Below are positions 1 to 10,200 of a stretch of DNA of 64,000 bases, one piece after another. Origin of the DNA: Diospyros lotus (lineage: Eukaryota > Streptophyta > Magnoliopsida > Ericales > Ebenaceae). A program made the position numbers and the translations under genes. Numbering within the stretch: position 1 is the stretch's first letter; every line of letters begins with the position of its first letter. The stretch lies in NCBI RefSeq assembly GCF_014633365.1, contig NC_068342.1, positions 1,474,622 through 1,538,621 of the forward strand. The letters are read 5' to 3'. The notes under the pieces are model-generated. The model searched no databases, was not told the DNA's origin, and worked only from the letters and a program-made list of their open reading frames with translations.

Positions 1-556
1 CTTGCCATAAAGTTTGAAGTGTATTGGCATACTCAGTGATAGACCTTACCCCTTGTTTGGTGGCAACAATCTTGGTCCTTACTTCGTAAATTTGTGCAGC
101 ATCTTTCACCTTGGAATAGGTGAGCTTGACTGCCTCCCATATGTCTCTCACAGTTGTTAAGAACATCATCATATCACTTATCTCTAGTACCATTGAATTC
201 CATAGCCATGACATTACTAAGGAATCCTCCTTATCCCATGCTACAAACATAGGATCTTCCTCCTTAGGACCAATCCCAAGAGATGACTTAGTTTCCCTTT
301 TCCCTTGAGAAAAGTACAAATCAACTAGGACCACTTCAAATAATTTTTTCCATTCAACTGATAGGTCGCCTAGAGATTTAGTACGGATCAACTAGGACCA
401 CTTTAGATAATTTTTCTCATTCAACCGGTAGGCCGCCTGGAGATTTTGCAACTCTCCTCCATTGCTGGTACTGCCCATTCCAGCAAACGAAACCTCCGTG
501 GTGCTGCTGGTTTCCATCGTCTCTGATGTTGGATTCGTGTTAGAGGTAGTAGACAT
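1..556 (-). pseudogene. Copia-A gag, broken
   Basis: Starting MSTTSNTNPTSETMETSS, the frame leads to a copia gag core with YRLNEKNYLKWS. An in-frame TAG follows where Gln is expected, before LIRT. Further on, the pieces EVRTKIVATKQGVRSITEY and LQTLW are typical of the UBN2-type gag domain. A 67-bp tandem duplication (321-387 and 388 to about 446) breaks the frame inside the core. Confidence 0.7.
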
Positions 557-739
557 CCTATCCTATCGGGTGAAGGGATAAATGATCAAAGATTGGGTAA
601 GAAAATGAAGCCAAAGAGGGCTTATCCGATGAAAAATAGAGGCAAATGAGGCCTTGATTATCCACCTAAGGTGGTGGTAACTGAGAAAGGCACTAGAGGC
701 CGAAAAAAGAAGCCCCTTAGAAGGCCGACTCTGATACCA

Positions 740-1006
740 TGTTAAAAGGAACTTTGAAGATAATAGAATTCCTTGATTCTTCCATTTCATGTGTAAGCTA
801 ATAAATATACAAGAAATCTCCTAATAATTCTCCTAAAAACTAGGAGCAGATTATAACCCTAATTAGTAGGACTAGATAACTTTACAATTTACAGATTTAC
901 ATAAGAAATTAAAAAAATTAAAATAAATAAGGTTTTATCTTCTAATCGGCTCCTATCTTCTCGGCTCCTTGTCCCTTTCTATTTGATAGCCAATCATCTA
1001 GCTTTA
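740..1006 (-). repeat. Copia-A 5' LTR (outer end uncertain)
   Basis: The inner end, abutting the primer site, is sharp (TGTTAAAAGG on the plus strand at 740). The outer end is estimated. The sequence is AT-rich with no coding content. Confidence 0.5.
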
Positions 1007-1186
1007 AACTTCAATCATTGACAATTACAAAGCACAAATATTTGAAAAATGTGAAACCTTCAGGTCCAAGCAACAAGTGTCAAACATTAAAATTTCATCC
1101 TGTAACTTGTATAATTACTAGCTAAAGCGATCGATTAAATCACCAACTAAAAGCAGAAATAGCAATTTGAATGAACAGGTAGCTAC

Positions 1187-1286
1187 CCTGAGTTTCTTGT
1201 GAGATGCAAGAACTTGCGGAGGGACTAGTGAGGAAAGTTCACATAACGGTCTCGTCAAAGCTGAATAAGTGGGATGCTCAATTGCC
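1187..1286 (-). CDS. TWD40-1: TWD40-1 exon 10
   Basis: 100 bp, TTGCAG acceptor to GTAGCT donor. It encodes AIEHPTYSALTRPLCELSSL and following residues. The next exon is not seen between here and the left edge, where a copia element occupies the intron. Confidence 0.88.
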
Positions 1287-4200
1287 CTGCAAAGATTTTA
1301 ACCAAAATTCAAAATTTCCAATTGGGGACTAAAGAAGGCCACATGAGTTGCGAGTTTCAACAAAATACAATCAGCTCTCATTGAAGAGTGCAAAGACCTC
1401 ATCTCATCAAAACACTATGGCATAAAGAATTTCTAAGGAACAAAAGTTATTACACCATAAAGAAATAATATGTATACCATATATGGGAGTCTTTGACACA
1501 GGTTAATATATCAAGGTTTGGAGCACGAGGATGGCACCATGATGCCACACTATGGCAAGCCAGTTTTGGAACAGGTTTAATGCGACGCAACTCCTGAGGA
1601 AGAAAAGAGGGCGAATGAAGAAAAGACAAGGTTAAGAAAAATAAATCACTAAAGGTGATGCTTTAAAAAATATACATTGAGACTTGACCAAGTTTGTAAG
1701 GTACCTTAAATGAGATTGTGTCCCAGATAGATAGAGTCTTGTCTGCACCAATTGTAATTAGTTGCGGCGCACCTCCACTCACTCTAGAAAGCTCAACAGC
1801 CACAACTCCCCCATCATGAGCCTTAAATTATGAAAAGAAAGTTAAAATAGGCACCCAAAAAATGTAACAAGGGCAGTGCAGCATGCATACATACCTAGAC
1901 ATAAAAGAGGTACAAAAAATACTTCCATATTTGTTACAGTAAATTAGAAAAAAGAAAAATGAAGAAAAAGAGCAAAGAATGGATGGTAAGTAACTTAATA
2001 ACACAAACTAATAAAAGCTTTTTAATTAACCATTTAACAATCATCATTTGTTACATATTTCAGTTAGTGAATTTGGTGTCATGGACTCATGGCTGATTAA
2101 GTTGGGGGTCTTGAAGTATATACGTGAACTAGGCTTGCTATGGATTCACCACCCATAAAGAAGCATAATAACAAAGAGGAGAAAGGATTTCGATGCTATT
2201 TACCATAAAAATATGAGCACAAAAAGAAAAATAAATCAATATAGAGGTTCCACATACTATATATGCAATTTGAAAAGTTGAAGATGACTTTTCAAAGCAT
2301 ATACGTATTTTAATGAAACCACTAACAATATTAATATTTTGGACAACATATCAGTCATTGACCGCCCCCCCCCCCCCCAAATGTGAGTTCATGCCAAATA
2401 AAAATGCTTGTCAATCAACTCTACAAGTGAATAAATGCTCATAGAAAAAAATCATCATCATTAACTACACCTTACCCTAAGTAAGTTAGGGTCAATGGCA
2501 CAGCATTTATCATGTTAACCAACTTCTAAAAGTCACTTTGACAATACAAACCCATGCATAAGAACATAGCAAAATTTTATGTCAAATGACCTTCCTAATG
2601 CAACCCTCTAGCAAGGAAATGATGAGATAAAGTTCCAACTTCCAACACCATTTTCATATGAAAAAATTTCATGAGAGTGGTGAATGGAGACAATTGTTAG
2701 AACATTTGTACTAGATTAGTGAAATAAATATCAGGAAAATTTAGGTAAAATAGTGTTGTTTATGTCCTGTTTAGTTGGTTAGGAAAAGTCTTCTAGAAGA
2801 ATTGTTTCTAGAAGGACAGCTGGCCGATTGTTATATGTAACAGTCAGTTGAGGGGGCATTTATTTTCTGTTATTGTAACTCCCGTCTTATGGCTTATAAA
2901 TAGGGGTCAGGAGGGGCTGTTGTGTGGTACTTTTCATTTGTGCTTTATGCGGAATCTATCTTGTGAGCGAGTGGTTTTGGATGTGTGCTTAGAGTGAGAC
3001 GAGTATTGTTGTGTATACTCTAGGTTGGGAACTCTATAGTTTTCAGGATATTTGGGCTATGAGAGAATTCTATCAAAGGCACATGTAATCAACCTATACA
3101 AAATAATGGAAAAGTGAAGGCCAAGCCAATTTGGACGTAGGTCTTAATTTGAGACTGAACCAGGATAATTTTGTAGTGTTCTTGATTCTGATTTCAGTTC
3201 TTTAATACTGTGTTTTGTAATTCTTGTTGTCATGAGTGTTTGTGAGTCTCTATTCGTGACTTTGTGAGTGTGAGTGTCCTAAAGAGTGTTGAGTTTTTAC
3301 TTTAACAACTTGGTATCAAAGCCTATAATCTCTAAGGCATTCAAGATTCTTCAAGAAACTCAAGGAGGAAGAGTCTAAGTCTCAAATCGGTATGGCGCCA
3401 ACTGCATCAAGGTATGACACCGATAAATTCGATGGGACTAACAACTTCAGCCTATGGAGGATCAAGATGGAAGCTCTCCTCTACAATCAAGGTCTAGAAG
3501 GGGCACTGGAACAAGAGGACAAGGCAATAGGGACATCAACTGAGAAAGAGACACCGGTTTTAACAACTGAACAGAAGGAGACTCAGGCAGAGATCAAGAA
3601 GAAAGCTTATAGCCTACTGATTCTAAGTCTTGGAGACAAAGTACTCAAGAAGGTGTCAAAGTTGAAGTCTGCGGCAAAAATCTGGAAAAGATTAGAAGAC
3701 TTGTACCTCAAGAAGACACTTTCCAACCGGTTATTCCTCAAGGCCAGGTTCTTTAATTTTAAAATGCATGAACATCAGAAACTTCAGGATCATATAGACG
3801 ACTTTAACAAACTATGTTTAGATTTAGAAAACATAGACGTAAAATATGAGGATGAAGACAAAGCCTTAGTTCTTCTCTATTCATTACCTAAATCCTATGA
3901 GAATTTTGTGGATATTTTCCAACATGGTAGAGATAAACTTTCTTTAGAAGATGTAATAAAGGCATTAAACTCTAAAGAATTGAGAATTAAAATAGATAGT
4001 AAATCTACTCCTGGTGATGCTTTAATATCAAGATCAAGAAGCTTTAAGAGAGACCATAGGAACAGAGGTAAATCAAGATCTAAGTCTAGGACTGAAAAAG
4101 GCTCAATAAGGTGTTACTATTGTCAGGAAGAGGGTCACTTAAAGAGGAATTGTCCCAAGCAAAAGAAGTAGTATGCTAAGAAGGGAAATTCGGATGGAGG

Positions 4201-7200
4201 AGTCAATTCCTATGACACTGGATATGATAGTTCAGAGGCATTAACAGTAAGTAAGTAAGCAAGCTGATAGCCAAGAATGGGTATTAGACTATGGCTGCTC
4301 CTATCACATGACCCCAAAAAAACATTGGTTGCAAAATTTTAAGAACATTAATGGGGGTAAGGTCTTGCTAGGCAATGACCATGAATGTGAGGTACAAGGG
4401 ATAGGAGACATTAGGCTAAAATTGCATGATGGCTCCTATAGAACCCTCATAGCAGTGAGGTATGTTCCAAAATTAAAGAGGAATTTGATCTCTCTTGGGG
4501 AGCTAGATAGAAACAGCTTAAAGTTTAAGGATAAGGGTGGAGTTGTCAAAATATCTAAGGGGTCTTTAGTGTGTATGAAGGTTGTATTAAGAAATGGTAT
4601 TTACCTTTTGCAGGCAACCACATTATGTGGCGAAGCTGCAACTATAAGTCCTAAGTCCTAACTCCTAACCCTAAATCTAAGGTAACTCTGTGGCATTTAA
4701 GAATGTCACATATCAGTAAGCAGGGCCTTAAGGAGCTCCCAAAACAAGGTATATTGGATTTTGGACAAACCATAGGTTTAGGCAAGTGTGAATCTTGCAA
4801 ATATGGTAAGGCAGCAAAGGTAAAATTTAATAAAACTGCAATGCACTCATCAAAAGAACCTCTAGACTACATTCATTCAGAATTATGGGGTCCATCCTAA
4901 ACTGTATCTCATGGAGGCTCTTGATATTTTTTTTCTATAATAGATGATTTCTCTAAAATGATGTGGGTGTATGTCCTAAAGTCTAAGGATAACACATTTG
5001 AAACCTTTAGGGCATGGAAGACTATGGTAGAGAACCAAAAAGGCAGGAAAATCAAGGCAATAAGAACTGGTGACAGGTTAGAATTTTGTAATAGGGATTT
5101 CAACCAAATGTGTAAAGATGGTGGGATTATGAGACACCTAACTGCACCCGGAAACCCTAGACAAAATGGTGTTGCAGAAAGGATGAACAAAACTCTCTTA
5201 GAACGGGTTAAATGCATGTTGTCCTATGCTCATTTGCCCAAAACCTTTTGGGGGGAAGCTGTCACGACAACAGCCCATGTAATAAATAGGTCTCCCCCCA
5301 TAGCAATAAACTTCCTAACCCCATATGAAAGGTGGCCAGGGCATAAACCAAGCCTAGACCACCTTAGAGTGTTTGGATGCCTTGCCTATGCTCATGTGAA
5401 GCAAGGCAAATTAGAGCCTAGGGCCAAGAAATGCCTGTTTATAGGTTATCCATCTAGTGTCAAAGGCTACAAACTACGGAATTTAGAACCAAAAGGATCG
5501 AGAACCATAGTCACAAGAGATGTGACATTTGATGAGGAGTCTACCATAAAATTAGCAAATGATGAATCACAACATGATAAGGAACAAAATAGAGAGTCTA
5601 TTCAGGTGGAGATCAATGGAATCACCCCTTATAACTCCCAAGATCCATCTAATGTGGATCATGATATCTCTAAACCAAGGCAAGATGAAGACCAGCACAT
5701 AGAATCCTCCCAATTTGAAGGGGATGGGGATGACAGTGATGTAGACTCTAACTTAGGGGATCAACCTAATCCAAACAAGTATAGTGTAGCAAGAGACCAA
5801 CAGCCTAGAAATTGTAGGCCACCACAAAGATACGATTATTCTAATCTAGTTGCATATGCCCTAACCAATGCAGCTGAAACTATAGGCGAAGAACCCCTCA
5901 CCTATAAGCAGTGTCCTCTAAGGATGCTGATAAATGGCTGGAAGCCATGAGGGCAAAAATAGCATCCCTTAAGAAGAATAATACTTAGGAATTGGTTGAA
6001 AGGCCAAGAGGGCAGCAAATAGTAGGCTGCAAATGGCTCTTCAAGATTAAAGAAGGTGCTGGAAATAATGTTAAACCTAGGTTCAAGGCTAGGTTGGTAG
6101 CTAGGGGGTTCACTCAAGTGTCGAGCATAGACTTTAATGAGGTATTTTCTCCGGTTGTGAGACACACCTCTATAAGGATTTTATTAGCTATCACTGCCCA
6201 ATTGGATTTAAAATTGGAGCAAATGGATGTCACAACTGTCTTCCTTCATGGGGACCTTGAAGAGAAGATTTTTATGGATCAACCAAAGGGTTTTGAAGCT
6301 AAGGGAGAGGTGGAGAAAGTATGCCTTCTTAGGAAGTCATTGTATGGACTTAAACAGTCCCCAAGACAGTAGTACCGAAAATTTGATTTGATTATAATAA
6401 ACCAAAGATACCTAAGGAATTCCTATGATTGTTGCATATATTTTAAACATGTCACACCTAATATTTCTATCTATCTGTTATTATACATGGATGACATGCT
6501 CATTACAAGTCAATCCACTAGAGAAATTCAACTTCTTAAACAAAGGTTGAAAGCTGAGTTTGAGATGAAGGAATTAGGTGAGGCAAAGAAAATTCTAGGC
6601 ATGGAGATTTCTAGGGATAAGCAACATAGGAAAATCTACCTTTTACAAAAATCATACTTAGCTAAGTTGTTGTCCAGATTTGGGATGTCCAATGCAAAGG
6701 CAGTTAGTGTGCCTTTTGCATCTCATTTTAAACTATCCTTAGATCAGTCCCCTAAGGATGAGGAAGAGATAAAAGAGATAGCCCATATACCATACTCAAG
6801 TGCGGTAGGCAGCCTAATGTATGGTATGGTCTGCACGAGACCCGACTTGGCACATGGAATAAGTGTCATACATCAGTTTATGGCCAATCCAGATAAGCCT
6901 CACTGGTTGGCAGTTAAGTGGATGTGCAAATATTTAAAAGGTTCTATAGACTATGCTTTGACTTATAATGGTGCAAGTCTAAAAGATCAACCTATAATCC
7001 TAGGATATTCGGACACTAATTATACTGCCGATATTGACAAACATAGGTCCACAACCGGTTATGTTTTTAGGTTATGGAACTCTACTATTAGTTGGAAATC
7101 AAGTCTCCAACATGTGGTAGCATTATCAACTACCGAGATTGAGTACATAGCAATTTCAGATGCTATTAAGGAGGCTATGTGGCTAAAGGGGTTAGTGAGT

Positions 7201-10200
7201 GAGCTTCTAGGTGTAGAGGTTAAGACCACTTTGATGTGTGATAGTCAAAGTGCAATTCATTTGTCTAAAAACCAAGCACACCATGAAAGGACTAAGCATA
7301 TAGACATAAGACACCACTTTATTAGACAAATTATTGAAAATAAAACTGTGATTCTAACCAAAGTGGCAAAGGAAGACAATGCAGCGGACATCTTTACAAA
7401 ACCAGTACCTACGGCTAAATTGAAGCACTGCATAAAGCTTTTGCAGCTCGGACAATGAAGATGCAGGTCAATGTGAAGGGTGCAGGATCCTGAGAAAGTC
7501 CTAATCCAGTGCAAATGGGTGGAGATTTTGTTAGAACATTTGTACTAGATTAGTGAAATAGATATCAGAAAAAATTATGTAAAACAGTGTTGCTTATGTC
7601 CTGTTTAGTTGGTTAGGAAAAGTCTTCTAGAAGGACAGCTGGCCAATTGTTATGTGTAACGGTCAGTTGGGGGGACATTTATTTTCTGTTATTGTAACTC
7701 TCGCCCTATGGCTTATAAATAGGAGTCAGGAGGGTCTGTTATGCGGTATTTTTCATTTGTGCTTTCTGCAGAATCCTATCTTGTGAGCGAGTGGTTTTGG
7801 ATGTGTGCTTAGAGTGAGGCAAGTATTGTTGTGTATAGTCTGGGTTGGGAACTCTATAGTTTTCAGGATATTTGGGCTATGAGAGAGTTCTGTCAAAGGC
7901 ACATGTAATCAACCTATACAAAATACTGGAAAAGTGAAGGCCAAGCCAATTTGGACATAGGTCTCAATTTGAGACTGAACTAGGATAATCTTGTGGTGTT
8001 CTTGATTCTGATTTCTGTTCTTTAATACTGTGTTTTGTAATTCTTGTTGCCGTGAGTGTTTGTAGTCTCTATCCGTGACTTAGTGAGTGTGAGTGTCCTA
8101 GAGAGTGTTGTGTTTTTACTCTAACAACAATTGATATGGTCTTGTTCAATCGTATAGTTAATATTGTGAAACCAACCTATATAACATAGAAACACAACAG
8201 ATTCATAGAAAAAATGTGTGAATAAATATTGTCAAATAATGCGTTAGCCTTTTCTCCACTTAAAATTTTCAAATGTCAAATATTTAACAGTTTGGAAAGG
8301 GAAAAATAAAGCGGTGCAATCCAAAAGAAAAGATTATGAACTATAAGGAAGATACTTTCAAGCTCAGCTTGGGAGCAAGTTCCCGCGAATCTTGACCATG
8401 GTCAGCACTCCAGAGCACAAGTAGACCATCACTGCCACCCGAGACCAAAAGTGTCTACAAATTTATACAAACCAAAAGAAACGTCAACAAGCTAATTAAT
8501 ATGAAGTGATATCAGCACATGCAATTGTACATATTTCGTGTGGAAATTAAATATGAAACGAACTCTTATTGCCAGTATGGTGAAGCACAAAGAAGGAGAA
8601 GGAGAAAAAGAAAAAAGAAAGGAGATGTAGAGCAGCCGAGAGAGAAAGCACATAGAGAAGACAATCTTGAGAATAGGAAAACACTTGTAGAGAAAGAGGA
8701 AAGAAGAAAGAGTTAAGAACCTGCAAGGGAGAAGGAGAAGAAAGGGGAAATCTATCAGGACTAGGAATGATTAGAGAATAAATAGCCAAGGGGTATAGAA
8801 GAAGTATAGGAATTAGAGATTTTATACATACATGGGCAGGGTTTTTATTTGAGATAGGACTGATGTGATCTCAAATAAGAAGTATTTGGCTTCACCAATT
8901 CACATGCTTCCCAGCTCATAAAAAATAATATCCAGAGTTTCAACTTGAATCTAGTTCAAGGAAACTCTAATTAAATTCAAGTAAACCATAATTCCTCAAC
9001 TCATCAGTGTTGAGCCAACTATGATTATTCTACAGATATTTACTATAACTAAAAAGGATACTAAATGCATAAGATAGATAAATATAAATTTAGTATCAAT
9101 AATACGAAATACTGCTACATTCTTAATCAATCAAATATTAACTCGTCAAAAAGAAAAGGGAAGAATGAGCCTGCACGGAAACAAAAAGGGAAGAGAGAGA
9201 GAGAGGAACAATTTCTCAAATTAAAACATCCGGGCAGATGCATCAAATGAAAAACATGCACAACAGAATGAGATTATTGAAAAATTTCAGATAACTGAAA
9301 ACCTACCTCGCCAGAGGAAGCCAAGAAGGTCATTAAGCAAGAAATTGATCCTTTATGGCCTCCTGTGTACCTTCGAACAAGCTGAAGAGGAAAAAAATGA
9401 TTAATGGAGAATTAAGATAAATGTGCTAGAACAAAGCAAATTATACCGAAAGTTATAAATAACAAAAAGAGAACCTTCCACGTTATCATTGAAAGAACTC
9501 TAATTACACCATCTGATCCACCAAAAGCCACAAGAGGGCCATCTGCACCAGATGATCTTGAAAGGAACTCCATGCTGCAACAGCAAAAAATAGCTCCAGT
9601 AAGAAGAAAAATAAAAGAACTTTAATGCAGGCAATCCGGAGAGCATTTGATATAGAGAAGACTTCAGGTCTCACTGTAGAAACATTATAATCCTTGACCT
9701 ACGTGAGTGTGACTAATGTACTAAAAGGTATATTTGCATGTCTTGAAACGAATATAATTTTGATCCAACATAATTAGATTCTAAAATAAGAAAGTGCAAT
9801 ATATTTGCACATAACTCCCAAGACTATAATTTGAGCCCTAAATATATACAAAACAATAAGATAATATGTTAGATAGTACCTGCCTTTTAATGAATACCAT
9901 GCCAATAGGCTTGATGAGATCCAAATGCAGAATCATTTTTACATATTCCAAGAATCAGATATGGCCAAGAGAGAAGACAAGATGGGGGAAGGATAAAAGG
10001 CTTGGTAACAGACTAAGGAGTCCAGAAAAAAGGGGAAGGGTGGTAATTAGAAGAGAGCCTTTCAAAATATTTCCTAAACTCTGCTCATCTTTTGGGGCTC
10101 CCCCTTAACTAGAAAAAGTCTCATTAGTAGGCCTATGCAATTTGAACATGCTACACCTAGTCAACGCCAACAAAGTATGACACCAAAGGTCCATTGTTAG

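Larger units (their letters stand above)
1..1006 (-). mobile_element. Copia-A, 5' end of a Ty1/copia element (truncated by window edge)
   Basis: Read on the minus strand this is LTR, primer binding site, then gag. The LTR junction is at 740. A TGGTATCAGAG primer site complementary to initiator tRNA-Met occupies 739-729. A gag frame starts at 556 and runs off the left edge. The distal LTR end is not certain; about 1006 is my estimate because no clear target duplication can be checked. The element lies in intron 10 of TWD40-1, in the same orientation as the gene. Confidence 0.75.
2695..8126 (+). mobile_element. Copia-B, complete but defective Ty1/copia element
   Basis: A 5432-bp element in TWD40-1 intron 7, antisense to that gene. 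It has two LTRs, a TGGTATCAAAGCC primer site at 3311-3323, a purine tract just before 7529 and a perfect 5-bp target duplication ACAAT (2690-2694 and 8127-8131). Gene order is gag, protease, integrase, RT, RNase H (copia). The gag N-terminus resembles the Tork/Tnt1 group. By hand count the LTRs differ at about 41 substitutions plus small indels, so this is one of the oldest datable insertions here. Confidence 0.93.

Noticed and set aside
120..308. Plus-strand frame of 62 codons
   Set aside because: It is the opposite strand of the Copia-A gag region and has no family signature.
8519..8716. Lysine/arginine/glutamate-rich 65-codon frame
   Set aside because: It is the translation of a simple purine-rich patch within TWD40-1 intron 6.
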